From Pseudomonadota bacterium (GTDB lineage Bacteria; Pseudomonadota; Gammaproteobacteria; Nitrosococcales; Methylophagaceae): a DNA stretch of 64,000 bases. The notes below the pieces were generated by a model. It was given only the letters and a program-made list of their open reading frames with translations, was not told the origin of the DNA and ran no database searches. The stretch is from assembly GCA_030576275.1 (NCBI GenBank), contig JALIBN010000026.1:21440-85439 (forward strand), in the 5' to 3' direction. This document shows positions 1-9,639 of this stretch, piece after piece (position 1 is the stretch's first letter; the number at the start of each line of letters is the position of its first letter). Position numbers and translations under genes: made by a program.

Positions 1-60
1 AGCTCCAGCTCCAGCTCCAGCTCCAGCTCCAGCTCCAGCTCCAGCTCCAGCTCCAGCTCC
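1..60 (+). repeat. (agctcc)10 hexanucleotide repeat coding Ala-Pro linker
   Basis: Ten perfect copies of the 6-bp unit agctcc fill the first 60 bases and probably continue upstream. They encode Ala-Pro dipeptides in the DedD linker. Because the unit is a multiple of three, copy-number change would lengthen or shorten the linker without a frameshift. Confidence 0.95.
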
Positions 61-316
61 AAAAGAGACTCAGGCTCAACCAACAGCAACTTGGGTTATA
101 CAGCTTGCGAGCTTTTCAGTTAAAGCTAATGCAGAAGCACTAAGTTTACAAGCTAAACAAATGGGCTATAAATCAGTTATTGAAACTAGTGAGGGCTCCA
201 ATGGCAAGATTTACAGAGTTCGCCTTAAACCTATCGCGGATAAACTAATAGCACAGGCTGTCGCAAGTGAACTCAATAAAAAATTGAAGCTGTCTACACA
301 GGTATTACAGGAATAG
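2..316 (+). CDS. dedD: SPOR-domain cell-division protein DedD, C-terminal part
   Basis: This is the 3' end of a gene that begins before the window; it is too short and start-less for the ORF track. Frame 2 reads an Ala-Pro run (AP repeated about ten times, from ten agctcc units), then a SPOR domain starting around TWVIQLASFSV and ending VLQE before TAG at 314-316. SPOR domains bind denuded septal peptidoglycan. In the DedD family a single N-terminal membrane helix is joined to the SPOR domain by a long low-complexity linker, which is what the AP run looks like. The dedD-cvpA-purF order is typical of gammaproteobacteria and supports the name. The N-terminal helix is outside the window, so another SPOR protein cannot be fully excluded. 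Confidence 0.85.
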   Translation, partial: APAPAPAPAPAPAPAPAPAPKETQAQPTATWVIQLASFSVKANAEALSLQAKQMGYKSVIETSEGSNGKIYRVRLKPIADKLIAQAVASELNKKLKLSTQVLQE

Positions 317-409
317 ACTTGAACATATCTAAACAATAATTCTGGGTTGATGCCTGTCAATCTGCTAAAATTCTTGGTTTAGTAGCAAAGCACCAATTCA
401 GGGGCGTAT

Positions 410-901
410 ATGGTTTGGGTTGACTATCTGATTATCGGAATAATTCTAGTTTCTTCTGGAATCAGTATCGTTCGAGGGTTTATCAAAGAGGTGTTATCTC
501 TAGTCAGTTGGTCTCTGTCTTTTTGGGTTGCTCTGACATTCCATCCACAATTATCGAACTTACTTATTGATTATATTGCCACACCTTCCATTCGTCTGTT
601 CACTGCTTTTTTTAGCTTATTCATCGTTACATTAATTCTAAGCGCCTTAGTGAACCACATGATTTCTTCACTGGTTGAAAAAACGGGCTTAACCGGTACA
701 GATCGCTCTCTGGGTATTATTTTTGGTCTTGTTCGAGGTGTCGCAATTGTCACTTTGCTGGTTCTAATTGCCGGAGCAACACCAATGCCTGAAGACAGTT
801 GGTGGCAGTCATCATTATTACTCGAACATTTTGAAAAAATGGCAATTTGGTTGCAAACCTTATTGCCGGCAGATATTGCAGAATATATTCACTTTAGCTA
901 A
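410..901 (+). CDS. cvpA: CvpA family inner-membrane protein
   Basis: A 163-residue membrane protein of the CvpA (colicin V production) family. It opens with a short hydrophobic segment (DYLIIGIILVSSGISIVRGF) holding the family's typical RGxxKE stretch (RGFIKE), and about four hydrophobic segments follow. The family is needed for colicin V export in E. coli and is linked to envelope stress tolerance; the molecular activity is not settled. An aggggcg ribosome-binding site lies a few bases before the ATG. It sits between dedD and purF, as in E. coli, with 15 bases to purF, so the two are probably co-transcribed. Length is normal for the family (about 160). Confidence 0.9.
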   Translation: MVWVDYLIIGIILVSSGISIVRGFIKEVLSLVSWSLSFWVALTFHPQLSNLLIDYIATPSIRLFTAFFSLFIVTLILSALVNHMISSLVEKTGLTGTDRSLGIIFGLVRGVAIVTLLVLIAGATPMPEDSWWQSSLLLEHFEKMAIWLQTLLPADIAEYIHFS

Positions 902-916
902 ATTATAGGGCTTGTT

Positions 917-2425
917 ATGTGCGGAATCATTGGTATTGTTAGTCAGTCAGAAGTTAATCAGTCTTTATATGACGGTTTGACTGTTTTACAACATCGTGGC
1001 CAAGATGCCGCAGGTATTGTTACATGTGATGGTAATAGCCAACTATTTTTACGAAAAGATAATGGTTTGGTTAAAGACGTATTCCATACCCGTCACATGC
1101 TTCGATTAAAAGGAAATATGGGGATTGGGCATGTTCGCTATCCTACAGCTGGTTGCTCTACATCTGCTGAAGCTCAACCATTTTATGTTAACTCTCCTTT
1201 TGGTATTTCCTTAGCTCATAATGGCAATTTAACTAATACAAAAGTCTTAAAAGATGAGTTATTTCAAAGTGATCGTCGTCACCTAAATACTAATTCAGAT
1301 TCTGAAGTATTATTGAACGTTCTAGCCCACGAATTACAAAAAACAAGTAAATTAACCCCAGGTCCAGAAGATATTTTTGAAGCCGTCTCGCAAGTACACA
1401 AACGCTGCCGTGGTGCTTATGCTGTTGTTGCTTTGATTGCAGGTGTCGGCATTTTAGCTTTCCGCGATCCTTACGCCATTCGCCCAGTTGTTATTGGCAA
1501 GAGAACAACAGCGCTGGGTGACGAATATATGGTCGCTTCAGAGAGTGTAGCTATTGATTCATTAGGTTTTAAATTAGAGCGTGATGTTGAACCCGGTGAA
1601 TGCATCTTTATAGATACAGCAGGTAACTTTCACTCGCAGCAATGTGCTGAAAATCCAGTTAAAATACCGTGCATTTTTGAGTATGTTTATTTTGCAAGAC
1701 CAGATTCCATGATTGATGGTATTTCTGTGCATAAAAGTCGGATGCGAATGGGCACCAAACTAGCAGAAAAGATCAAGCGTGAATTTGCTGATCACGATAT
1801 TGATGTGGTCATTCCTATTCCTGATACAAGCCGAACAGCTGCATTACAATTAGCTTATGATTTAGGAGTCGTATATCGTGAAGGTTTTATTAAAAATCGC
1901 TATATTGGCCGCACATTTATTATGCCTGGACAATCAGAACGTAAAAAATCAGTTCGTCAAAAATTAAACCCGATTGGTTTAGAGTTTGAAGGTAAAAATG
2001 TTCTGTTAGTGGATGATTCGATAGTCCGGGGCACAACATCACAACAAATTGTACAAATGGCTCGAGATGCTGGTGCTCGTAAAGTGTATTTTGCTTCAGC
2101 AGCTCCCCCTGTTAGATATCCGAACGTATACGGCATTGATATGCCATCTCCCCATGAGTTCGTTGCTCACGAGCGTAACGTGGAGCAGATTGGCGCAGAA
2201 CTGGGTGTAGATTGGCTGGTATATCAAGATTTAGATGATCTTATTGCGGCAGTTAATAAAAGATCTGATATAGATCGCTTCGATACTTCATGTTTTAATG
2301 GCGAGTATATCACCGGTGATATCGATGCTTCTTATCTTTATTATATCGACGCACTCCGTAATGATTCCTCTAAAACTGAATCAGAAAATAGCAGTGCTTT
2401 TATGGAGTTACATAATGACGATTAA
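917..2425 (+). CDS. purF: Amidophosphoribosyltransferase
   Basis: This enzyme makes 5-phosphoribosylamine from PRPP and glutamine, the first committed step of purine synthesis, in the cytosol. The sequence starts MCGIIGIV, so Cys2 becomes the N-terminal nucleophile of the class II glutaminase domain after Met removal (about residues 1-235). The phosphoribosyltransferase domain follows, with the PRPP loop [14 protein letters not shown] around residue 362. The length, 502 residues, matches E. coli PurF (505). It follows cvpA by 15 bases, the usual gammaproteobacterial pairing. No PurR-type operator was recognised upstream. Confidence 0.97.
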   Translation: MCGIIGIVSQSEVNQSLYDGLTVLQHRGQDAAGIVTCDGNSQLFLRKDNGLVKDVFHTRHMLRLKGNMGIGHVRYPTAGCSTSAEAQPFYVNSPFGISLAHNGNLTNTKVLKDELFQSDRRHLNTNSDSEVLLNVLAHELQKTSKLTPGPEDIFEAVSQVHKRCRGAYAVVALIAGVGILAFRDPYAIRPVVIGKRTTALGDEYMVASESVAIDSLGFKLERDVEPGECIFIDTAGNFHSQQCAENPVKIPCIFEYVYFARPDSMIDGISVHKSRMRMGTKLAEKIKREFADHDIDVVIPIPDTSRTAALQLAYDLGVVYREGFIKNRYIGRTFIMPGQSERKKSVRQKLNPIGLEFEGKNVLLVDDSIVRGTTSQQIVQMARDAGARKVYFASAAPPVRYPNVYGIDMPSPHEFVAHERNVEQIGAELGVDWLVYQDLDDLIAAVNKRSDIDRFDTSCFNGEYITGDIDASYLYYIDALRNDSSKTESENSSAFMELHNDD

Positions 2426-2524
2426 TGTTAATTCTAGATAGTTTTTTTTAAAAGGTCATCACTAATCTTACTACAATAATGAGCATTGACTGAACAAGCT
2501 CATCGACACTTATGTAGTTAGGTT

Positions 2525-2553
2525 TTGCGGTACAGTTAGTTTTCTTATATAAT
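2525..2553 (+). promoter_or_regulatory. Sigma-70-like promoter before yceD-rpmF
   Basis: TTGCGG (2525-2530), a 17-base spacer and a perfect TATAAT (2548-2553) lie in the 138-base gap after purF. The -10 box ends only 10 bases before the yceD ATG, so a transcript from here would be almost leaderless for yceD. It could still feed rpmF and the fatty-acid genes. Prediction by eye only. Confidence 0.45.
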
Positions 2554-2563
2554 TCCGGCGGAT

Positions 2564-3088
2564 ATGCATCAGAAATTACCAAAAGATATAGACCCATTTA
2601 GATTGGCTCAAAATGGCTTGAGGTTGGAGGGAACACTTCCTGTTTCAACTATGAAGCGTCTTGGTGGCTCGCTCTCAGATTCTGAGGGTGAAGTGGCCGT
2701 AAAGATGAACTTTGATGTCGATGAAACGGGTCTGCCATATATGTATGGCAAATTCAGTTCTAAATTATCAATGATTTGTGAGCGATGCATGACACCGATG
2801 TCGGTAGATGTTGATGTGGAATGTCATCTTGCGATTCTTAAGAATGAAAGAAAAGTTGAAGGGTTGGCTGAGCTTTATGACCCATGGATTGTTGAAAACA
2901 ATGATCCTATCTTATTGAGTTCAGTAGTAGAAGATGAATTGATTTTAGGTTTACCCTTGGTACCCAGACATGAACATGCCTGTTTGCCTAAAGAAGCGTG
3001 GTATCGAGGGGACGATATAGATGAAGGTGAAAAAGAAAAGAAAGTGTCACCATTTGAAGTTCTGGCATCACTAAAATTAAAAAAGTAA
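2564..3088 (+). CDS. yceD: YceD/DUF177 family protein (23S rRNA accumulation protein)
   Basis: A 174-residue protein of the DUF177 (YceD) family, linked in E. coli and plants to 23S rRNA accumulation. Visible family marks are the start MHQKLPKDIDPFRLAQ, a CxxC pair (ICERCM, about residues 72-76), the acidic stretch ELYDPWIVENNDPILL, the signature VEDELILGLPLVPRH and the C-terminal PFEVLASLK. It precedes rpmF, as almost always in proteobacteria, and is normally co-transcribed with it. The start at 2564 is supported by alignment from memory with E. coli YceD (MQKVKLPLTLDP) and an upstream ggcgg. Confidence 0.9.
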   Translation: MHQKLPKDIDPFRLAQNGLRLEGTLPVSTMKRLGGSLSDSEGEVAVKMNFDVDETGLPYMYGKFSSKLSMICERCMTPMSVDVDVECHLAILKNERKVEGLAELYDPWIVENNDPILLSSVVEDELILGLPLVPRHEHACLPKEAWYRGDDIDEGEKEKKVSPFEVLASLKLKK

Positions 3089-3162
3089 GCGTTTGTTTTG
3101 ATTCTAATTGTAAGAATCAGCAGGTCAAGTATAGTATTTATTAGAAGTTAGGAGTTTATAAA

Positions 3163-3342
3163 ATGGCAGTTCAAAAAAGTAAAAAGAGTCCATCACGACG
3201 TGGTATGCGCCGTTCACACGATGCATTAACTGAAGCAACATTATCTGTTGATTCAACATCAGGTGAATTACATCGCCGTCATCATATTACCGCTGACGGT
3301 TTTTACCGTGGCCGTAAAGTGATTACTGCTACAGGTGAGTAA
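3163..3342 (+). CDS. rpmF: 50S ribosomal protein L32
   Basis: A 59-residue L32 protein, below the ORF-track cut-off. It begins [20 protein letters not shown], the invariant start of bacterial L32, and ends KVITATGE. It lacks the paired cysteines of zinc-binding L32 variants, as in E. coli. A ribosome-binding site (taggag) lies 11 bases before the ATG. It sits between yceD and plsX, the canonical order that couples ribosome and phospholipid synthesis genes. Confidence 0.97.
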   Translation: MAVQKSKKSPSRRGMRRSHDALTEATLSVDSTSGELHRRHHITADGFYRGRKVITATGE

Positions 3343-3354
3343 GGCTGAATTCTA

Positions 3355-4374
3355 TTGAGTCTTACATTATCTATTGATGTCATGGGCGGGGATCACGGTC
3401 CAAGTGTCGTGATCCCCGCTGTAGTTCGGGCATTAAAGTTATATCCTAAAACTCACTTTATATTAGTGGGTGATAAAGATGTAATTAATTCATCTTTAAA
3501 TGAACACAATGCACAAGATGATGAGCGCTTGACTATTCATCATGCTTCGCAACAAGTCACAATGGGCGAATCAGCCGCAGTAGCATTGCGGACTAAAAAA
3601 GACTCTTCCATGCGTGTTGCATTGAATCTTGTCAAAGATGGCTCTGCGGCCGCTTGTGTCAGCGCTGGTAACACGGGAGCCTTAATGGCAACTGCTCGCT
3701 TTGTGTTGAAGACGATTCCAGGTATCGAACGTCCAGCTATTGTATCAGCACTTCCTACGATGAAAGGACATACCTATGTTCTTGATCTCGGGGCGAATGT
3801 GGATTCGAGTGCTGAACACTTAGTTCAGTTTGCTGTTATGGGCTCAGTTTTAGCTGAGTTGGTAGATGGCAAAAAAAATCCTACCATTGGTCTGCTCAAC
3901 ATCGGCTCGGAAGAGATTAAAGGTAATGAACGAGTTAAAGAAGCTGCTCGCTTATTAATGGACACAGATTTGAATTATTATGGTTTCGTGGAAGGTGATG
4001 GTTTGTATCGTGGTGATGTAGATGTCGTCGTTTGTGATGGTTTTGTAGGTAATGTCGCATTGAAAGCCAGTGAAGGTGTCATTCATATGATTAGACATTT
4101 TTTACGCCAATCATTTGGCCGAAATATTTTCACTAAAATAGCAGGGTTAATTGCCTCGCCAGTACTAAAACACTTCCGTGAAGAGTTAGACCCTAGAGCT
4201 TATAATGGCGCTAACCTAATCGGTTTACAGGGTATTGTGATTAAAAGCCATGGTGGTACTGATGAAATTGGTTTTGCTAATGCGATCAAAATTGCCATTA
4301 TCGAAGCTGAACAAGATATCCCTAAACATATCAGCAGGCATTTAGAAATGTTACTAGAAGGGCATACGGCTTGA
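3355..4374 (+). CDS. plsX: Phosphate acyltransferase PlsX
   Basis: PlsX transfers the acyl group from acyl-ACP to phosphate, giving acyl-phosphate for the PlsY step of phospholipid synthesis. The protein begins [16 protein letters not shown], the family's N-terminal signature, and holds [10 protein letters not shown] and [10 protein letters not shown]. Its 339 residues are normal (E. coli 356). The start is a TTG at 3355, 12 bases after rpmF. No ATG is available before the conserved N-terminus, so TTG use is likely real. The stop overlaps the fabH start, implying translational coupling. Confidence 0.96.
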   Translation: MSLTLSIDVMGGDHGPSVVIPAVVRALKLYPKTHFILVGDKDVINSSLNEHNAQDDERLTIHHASQQVTMGESAAVALRTKKDSSMRVALNLVKDGSAAACVSAGNTGALMATARFVLKTIPGIERPAIVSALPTMKGHTYVLDLGANVDSSAEHLVQFAVMGSVLAELVDGKKNPTIGLLNIGSEEIKGNERVKEAARLLMDTDLNYYGFVEGDGLYRGDVDVVVCDGFVGNVALKASEGVIHMIRHFLRQSFGRNIFTKIAGLIASPVLKHFREELDPRAYNGANLIGLQGIVIKSHGGTDEIGFANAIKIAIIEAEQDIPKHISRHLEMLLEGHTA

Positions 4375-5333
4375 TCTATTCAAGAATAGTAGGAACTGGA
4401 AGTTATTTGCCTGAAAAAGTGCTATCTAATCATGATCTGGAAAAAATGGTTGAAACGTCAGATCAATGGATCCAAGATCGAACTGGTATTAAAAAACGTC
4501 ATATTGTTGCTGAAGATGAAACAACTACTGACTTGGCTTTTTTTGCTGCACAAAAGGCAATTGAAGCGGCGGGTATTAGTAACGACGATATTGATTTAAT
4601 CATTGTCGCCACAACAACGCCAACACGAATTTTTCCTAGTACAGCATCCTTAGTACAAGAAAAATTAAACATTAGTGGCTGTCCTGCCTTCGATTTACAA
4701 GCCGTCTGCACAGGTTTTATCTATGCGCTGACCGTTGCTGATAAATTTATTAAATCTGGGTCGGTAAAAAATGCATTAATTATCGGCGCTGAATCTATGT
4801 CACGTATTGTTGATTGGACAGATCGCGATACTTGTGTTTTATTCGGTGACGGTTCTGGTGCCGTAATACTTCAGGCATCGGAAGAAACTGGGATTTTGTC
4901 CACTCATATTCATTGTGATGGTCAATATAATGCCTTGCTAACGGTACCTAAAGGTCCAGGTTCAGCCATAAATGATGAAATATTACCGTATATTGAAATG
5001 CAAGGTAATGATGTATTCAAAGTCGCTGTTCGTACTTTAAGTAATATTGTTGATGAAACTTTAGCTGCTAATGATTTTAGTAAACAGGATGTCGATTGGT
5101 TAATTCCTCATCAAGCAAATATACGTATTATTGCAGCAACAGCTAAAAAACTTAACATGTCTATGGATCAAGTTGTAGTAACTGTTCATGAACATGGTAA
5201 TACCTCGGCGGCATCAATACCATTAGCATTAGATGTCGCAGTACGCGATGGTCGAATTAAGCGTGGCGATACATTACTTTTAGAAGCTTTCGGTGGTGGA
5301 TTCACTTGGGGCTCAACACTTTTAAAATTTTAG
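4371..5333 (+). CDS. fabH: 3-oxoacyl-ACP synthase III (KAS III)
   Basis: FabH condenses acetyl-CoA with malonyl-ACP to begin each fatty acid. The sequence has the start [16 protein letters not shown], the catalytic cysteine in QAVCTGF (about Cys112), the histidine in PHQANIRI and the asparagine in HGNTSAAS, completing the Cys-His-Asn triad. At 320 residues it matches the family. The TTG start overlaps the plsX stop (ttgatc), so the two genes are coupled. An intergenic gap of 79 bases separates it from fabD. Confidence 0.97.
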   Translation: MIYSRIVGTGSYLPEKVLSNHDLEKMVETSDQWIQDRTGIKKRHIVAEDETTTDLAFFAAQKAIEAAGISNDDIDLIIVATTTPTRIFPSTASLVQEKLNISGCPAFDLQAVCTGFIYALTVADKFIKSGSVKNALIIGAESMSRIVDWTDRDTCVLFGDGSGAVILQASEETGILSTHIHCDGQYNALLTVPKGPGSAINDEILPYIEMQGNDVFKVAVRTLSNIVDETLAANDFSKQDVDWLIPHQANIRIIAATAKKLNMSMDQVVVTVHEHGNTSAASIPLALDVAVRDGRIKRGDTLLLEAFGGGFTWGSTLLKF

Positions 5334-5412
5334 AAATACATTAATGCGAATGAGTTTATTCTCAGCGTCATTTATATTCAGTATTAATTATTATCTTCTT
5401 GAGGTTTAAAGC

Positions 5413-6351
5413 ATGAGTCTAGCTTTTGTATTCCCTGGTCAGGGCTCGCAATCTGTAGGCATGTTGTCACAGTTAGCAACACAATTCCCACACGTTCAAG
5501 ACACCTTCTCCGAAGCATCTGAAGTCCTCGGCTATGATCTCTGGCGCTTGGTTTCTGAAGGCCCAGTAGAATCACTTAATCAAACTGATCGTACCCAACC
5601 TGCGATGTTGGCTGCCGGCATTGCTGTTTGGCGCAGCTGGCAATCAGTAACTGATATTACACCTAGCTTTTTAGCGGGGCATAGTCTCGGAGAATATACT
5701 GCCTTAGTTGCTGCTGGTGCCATGGCATTTGCAGATGCTATTAAATTGGTTGAACAGCGCGGACTATTCATGCAGCAAGCAGTACCAGTAGGTACCGGTG
5801 CAATGGCCGCCATATTAGGCTTAGATGACGATATTGTTAGAGCTATTTGCTCGCAAGCTTCGGCCAACGGCATTGTAGATGCGGTTAACTTTAACTCTCC
5901 AGGTCAGGTTGTTATAGCCGGTCAAGCCGAAGCTGTTAATGTTGCGATAATACTAGCAAAAGAACAGGGTGCAAAACGTGCTTTATTGTTGCCAGTTAGT
6001 GTGCCTTCACATTGTGCCTTGATGAAACCTGCCGCAAAACAATTAGAGTTTGTTCTTGCTGATATCACTATTCAAGTACCGACTATTCCTGTTATTCATA
6101 ACGTGAGTGTCACTAACGAAAATAATAGCGAAGATATTAAACGCTTATTAACTGAACAATTATATAGTCCAGTTCGTTGGGTTGAAACAGTACAATCATT
6201 TGCAACTCAAGGTGTCGATACACTTATTGAATGTGGGCCGGGAAAAGTATTAGCAGGCTTAACTAAACGTATTGATAAATCTTTAGTTGGCTTAGCAGTG
6301 TTTGATCAAACATCACTAGATAAAGCTATTCAAACATTAGGAGAAGTATAA
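5413..6351 (+). CDS. fabD: Malonyl-CoA:ACP transacylase
   Basis: FabD loads malonyl groups onto acyl-carrier protein, supplying the extender for fatty-acid elongation. The N-terminus FVFPGQGSQSVGM is the family signature; the nucleophile serine lies in GHSLGEY (about residue 92) and the catalytic histidine in VPSHCALM. Length 312 residues, as in E. coli (309). An aggttt sequence precedes the ATG weakly. The stop overlaps the fabG start by one base, so fabD and fabG are translationally coupled. Confidence 0.97.
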   Translation: MSLAFVFPGQGSQSVGMLSQLATQFPHVQDTFSEASEVLGYDLWRLVSEGPVESLNQTDRTQPAMLAAGIAVWRSWQSVTDITPSFLAGHSLGEYTALVAAGAMAFADAIKLVEQRGLFMQQAVPVGTGAMAAILGLDDDIVRAICSQASANGIVDAVNFNSPGQVVIAGQAEAVNVAIILAKEQGAKRALLLPVSVPSHCALMKPAAKQLEFVLADITIQVPTIPVIHNVSVTNENNSEDIKRLLTEQLYSPVRWVETVQSFATQGVDTLIECGPGKVLAGLTKRIDKSLVGLAVFDQTSLDKAIQTLGEV

Positions 6352-7094
6352 TGAGTCTTGAAGGTAAAATTGCATTAGTAACAGGTGCCACTAGAGGTAT
6401 TGGAAGAGCGATAGCATTACGTTTAGGTCAACAAGGTGCTACTGTTGTAGGCACTGCCACTTCTGAAGCTGGTGCTCAAGTCATTACTGATTTCCTCAAA
6501 GGAGCAAATATTTCAGGCACAGGAATGTTACTCAATGTGACAGATGCTAGCTCCATTGAAGTCGTTGTAAGTGAAATTGAAACGACATTTGGTGCGCCCA
6601 GTATTTTGGTCAATAACGCAGGAATTACGCGTGATAATTTATTGATGCGTATGAAAGATGATGAATGGAATGACATCATTGAAACCAACTTGACGCCTAT
6701 ATTTAAATTGAGTAAACGCTGCTTACGTGCCATGACCAAGGCACGTTGGGGGCGAATTATTACTATCACATCTGTAGTGGGTGTAATGGGTAATGCTGGC
6801 CAAACAAATTATGCGGCTGCTAAAGCCGGAGTGATTGGTTTCAGTAAATCATTAGCGCGCGAAGTCGGTGCTCGTGGTATTACAGTAAACACTGTTGCCC
6901 CTGGTTTTATTGATACTGATATGACGAATACTTTAGCGGAAGCACATAAGGTTGCTTTATTGGAACAAGTTCCTGTTAAACGATTAGGTCAGCCAGAAGA
7001 AATTGCTGCGGCAGTTAGCTATTTAGCGAGCCTTGATGCTGCTTATGTCACAGGTGAAACTATTCACGTTAATGGCGGTATGTATATGAATTAA
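6351..7094 (+). CDS. fabG: 3-oxoacyl-ACP reductase
   Basis: An NADPH-dependent short-chain dehydrogenase that reduces 3-oxoacyl-ACP in each elongation cycle. The cofactor motif TGATRGIG is at residues 12-19, NNAGIT follows, and the catalytic Ser-Tyr-Lys appears as ITSVVG and YAAAKAG. The C-terminal GGMYMN is typical of FabG. Length 247 residues, close to E. coli (244). The gene is fused by overlap to fabD and followed by a 138-base gap before acpP, where acpP usually has its own promoter. Confidence 0.97.
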   Translation: MSLEGKIALVTGATRGIGRAIALRLGQQGATVVGTATSEAGAQVITDFLKGANISGTGMLLNVTDASSIEVVVSEIETTFGAPSILVNNAGITRDNLLMRMKDDEWNDIIETNLTPIFKLSKRCLRAMTKARWGRIITITSVVGVMGNAGQTNYAAAKAGVIGFSKSLAREVGARGITVNTVAPGFIDTDMTNTLAEAHKVALLEQVPVKRLGQPEEIAAAVSYLASLDAAYVTGETIHVNGGMYMN

Positions 7095-7123
7095 ATACTT
7101 AAATTTTAATGTATTTAAGTATT
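7094..7123 (+). terminator. AT-rich hairpin after fabG
   Basis: aatacttaaat (7094-7104) and atttaagtatt (7113-7123) are perfect 11-bp inverted arms around an 8-base loop, starting at the fabG stop. The stem is AT-only apart from one pair and has no clear U-tract, so it may be a weak attenuator or mRNA-stability hairpin rather than a strong terminator. Confidence 0.4.
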
Positions 7124-7232
7124 GTAGTGTTCTACTTAACCCCGTAAAATCAATATGGCTTGTTTATAAGGTGCTTGCACTATAAAATGCGAGCAGATTT
7201 TGAGTAACAAACCACCAAAGGAAAGATAAAAA

Positions 7233-7469
7233 ATGAGTGATATCGAAGCTAGAGTAAGAGACATTGTTGTTGAACAATTGGGCGTAAATGCTGAAGAAGT
7301 AACAGCTGAAGCATCATTTATTGATGACTTAGGTGCTGATTCTTTAGATACAGTAGAATTAGTAATGGCACTTGAAGAAGCATTCGAGTGTGAAATCCCA
7401 GATGATAAAGCTGAGACTATCACTACTGTTCAAAAAGCGATTGATTATATTAATTCTGTCCAGTCTTAA
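7233..7469 (+). CDS. acpP: Acyl-carrier protein
   Basis: ACP carries growing fatty-acyl chains on a phosphopantetheine arm. The attachment serine is in the invariant [16 protein letters not shown] (about Ser37). The protein is small (78 residues) and acidic, as expected. A strong ggaaag ribosome-binding site precedes the ATG. It is flanked by a hairpin upstream and a strong inverted repeat downstream, so it may form its own abundant transcript, as acpP does in E. coli. Confidence 0.98.
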   Translation: MSDIEARVRDIVVEQLGVNAEEVTAEASFIDDLGADSLDTVELVMALEEAFECEIPDDKAETITTVQKAIDYINSVQS

Positions 7470-7488
7470 TATTACTAATTGTTTTAAC

Positions 7489-7527
7489 ACTAGCCGCCTA
7501 GTTGTGCTTGAACTCTAGGCGGCTAGT
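7489..7527 (+). terminator. Strong hairpin between acpP and fabF
   Basis: actagccgcctag (7489-7501) and ctaggcggctagt (7515-7527) are perfect 13-bp arms around a 13-base loop, followed by ttgtgttt. This is a good candidate for a partial intrinsic terminator that makes a short, abundant acpP mRNA while allowing read-through to fabF. Confidence 0.7.
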
Positions 7528-7564
7528 TTGTGTTTAATAGTAGTCAATTCGAAGAGGATGCCTC

Positions 7565-8806
7565 ATGTCTAAACGACGAGTTGTGATAACCGGCCTTGGT
7601 GCAGTGACACCCGTTGGATTATCCGTCAAAGAAAGTTGGGAAAATATACTTGCAGGTAAAAGTGGTATCGCTCCGCTTACTTTGTTTGATGTGTCTGAAT
7701 TTCCCGTAAGATTTGGTGGTAGCGTCAAAGACTTTGATATCACCACTATTATTCCGCGCAAAGAAGCCAAAAAAATGGATACTTTTATTCATTATGGTAT
7801 TGCGGCGGGTAAAGAAGCTATTGAAGATTCAGGGCTTGTTGTTACTGAAGAGAATGCGGAACGAATTGGCGTAGCGATCGGTGCCGGTATCGGTGGCCTG
7901 CCAGGAATTGAGGTAGGATATGATGCCTATTTGAAAGGCGGACCCCGAAAAATGTCTCCGTTTTTTGTACCAAGTAATATTATCAATATGGTTGCTGGTA
8001 ACCTGTCGATCATGTATGGCTTAAAAGGTCCGAATGTTGCGATAGCAACAGCATGTTCCAGTGGTACCCACAATATTTCATCGGCAGGCCGAATGATTCA
8101 ATACGGCGATGCGGATGTAATGATTGCCGGTGGCGCTGAGATGTCGACATGTAAAACAGGTTTAGGTGGTTTTGCAGCCGCAAGAGCCTTATCAACGCGA
8201 AATGATGATCCACAAGCTGCAAGTCGACCATGGGATAAAGACCGTGATGGTTTTGTCTTGGGTGATGGTGCTGGCATAATAGTTTTAGAAGAATACGAGC
8301 ATGCAGTAAAACGCGGCGCTAAAATATATGCTGAGTTGGTCGGTTCAGGGATGAGTTCTGATGCCTACCACATGACTTTACCCTCCATAGGCGGCGAAGG
8401 TGCGGCCCGTTGCATGAAGAATGCGATGGCTGATGCAGGCTTATCAGCAGAGCAGATTGATTATGTTAATGCTCATGGTACCTCGACACCAGCGGGAGAT
8501 GCGGGAGAGACACAAGCAATTAAGTCTGCATTTGGTAGTGCGGCTCATAATATTGCAGTAAGTTCAACAAAATCAATGATTGGTCATTTATTGGGTGCAG
8601 CAGGTGGTGTTGAAGCTATCTTTAGTATTTTAGCTATCCGTGATCAAGTCGCGCCGCCAACGATTAATCTAGACAACCCAGACTCAGAATGTGACTTAGA
8701 TTATGTGCCTCATACTGCAAGGCAAATGCCTATTGAAGTCACCATGTCCAACTCGTTTGGTTTTGGTGGTACAAACGGCACTGTTATCTTCAAAAAGTTA
8801 AGTTAA
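7565..8806 (+). CDS. fabF: 3-oxoacyl-ACP synthase II (KAS II)
   Basis: FabF performs the elongating Claisen condensation in fatty-acid synthesis and, in E. coli, the temperature-tuned step to cis-vaccenate. It starts [17 protein letters not shown]; the active-site cysteine is in [11 protein letters not shown], the histidines in [11 protein letters not shown] and GHLLGAAGG, and the C-terminus holds SFGFGGTN. Length 413 residues, as in E. coli. A gaggatg ribosome-binding site lies close before the ATG. pabC follows after 13 bases. Confidence 0.97.
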   Translation: MSKRRVVITGLGAVTPVGLSVKESWENILAGKSGIAPLTLFDVSEFPVRFGGSVKDFDITTIIPRKEAKKMDTFIHYGIAAGKEAIEDSGLVVTEENAERIGVAIGAGIGGLPGIEVGYDAYLKGGPRKMSPFFVPSNIINMVAGNLSIMYGLKGPNVAIATACSSGTHNISSAGRMIQYGDADVMIAGGAEMSTCKTGLGGFAAARALSTRNDDPQAASRPWDKDRDGFVLGDGAGIIVLEEYEHAVKRGAKIYAELVGSGMSSDAYHMTLPSIGGEGAARCMKNAMADAGLSAEQIDYVNAHGTSTPAGDAGETQAIKSAFGSAAHNIAVSSTKSMIGHLLGAAGGVEAIFSILAIRDQVAPPTINLDNPDSECDLDYVPHTARQMPIEVTMSNSFGFGGTNGTVIFKKLS

Positions 8807-8819
8807 ATTCGGATTTAAT

Positions 8820-9638
8820 ATGGTTCTTATTAACGGTCTGCCCGATGACAAAATAGCCATCTCAGACCGTGGCCTACAGTATGGTGACGGTTTATTTGAA
8901 ACCATGGTGTATCGAGACGGAACGATTGAATTCATTGATGCACATTTTGCACGATTAATTGACGGTTGTAGACGGCTTAATATTGAGTTCGCAGAAGCTG
9001 AAAAATTAAGCAGTGAACTCAGTATAGTCTGTCAAAGCTTGACCGATAATGACGCTATAATTAAAGTTATCATTACCCGTGGTCGCGGTGGTCGCGGTTA
9101 TTTAGCTACTAGTGGCGTAGAACCGACTCGTATTATTTCAACCTATCCACTACCCACCTATCCCGACCATTATAGTCAAACCGGTATTAAAGTTAGACTG
9201 TGCACGCACACCTTGTCTGAAAATGTTGCCCTAGCTGGCATTAAACATCTTAATCGACTAGATCAAGTTATCGCTCGCAGCGAATGGCATGATTCTGATA
9301 TTGCTGAAGGTATTATGCTCGATTGTGCTGGGAATGTTATTGAAGGCACTATGAGCAATGTATTTATAGTTAAAGCAGGTAAACTGTTTACACCTATGCT
9401 CGACAAGTCTGGTGTTGCTGGTGTTATGCGTGCTCAAATTATATCACTTGCCGCTGAATTAAATATTTCTGTGTTTGAAACTAATGTTCATCTTGAAGAT
9501 TTTATGGCTGCAGATGAGATTTTTATCACAAATAGTGTCATAGGACTCTGGCCTGTCTATGAAATTGATAATACGGTATATGTTGTTGGTCCAGTGACAC
9601 AGAATCTTCAAGATGTTTTACAGCAGGCAAAAAAATAA
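8820..9638 (+). CDS. pabC: Aminodeoxychorismate lyase
   Basis: A PLP-dependent fold-type IV enzyme that releases pyruvate from 4-amino-4-deoxychorismate to give p-aminobenzoate for folate. It begins LINGLPDDKIAISDRGLQYGDGLFET, the class signature; the PLP lysine is in GIKHLNRLDQV, and EGTMSNVFIV is the conserved C-terminal block. Length 272 residues (E. coli 269). The position between fabF and mltG is the standard gammaproteobacterial one and separates it from the similar branched-chain aminotransferases. Confidence 0.95.
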   Translation: MVLINGLPDDKIAISDRGLQYGDGLFETMVYRDGTIEFIDAHFARLIDGCRRLNIEFAEAEKLSSELSIVCQSLTDNDAIIKVIITRGRGGRGYLATSGVEPTRIISTYPLPTYPDHYSQTGIKVRLCTHTLSENVALAGIKHLNRLDQVIARSEWHDSDIAEGIMLDCAGNVIEGTMSNVFIVKAGKLFTPMLDKSGVAGVMRAQIISLAAELNISVFETNVHLEDFMAADEIFITNSVIGLWPVYEIDNTVYVVGPVTQNLQDVLQQAKK

Positions 9639-9639
9639 G

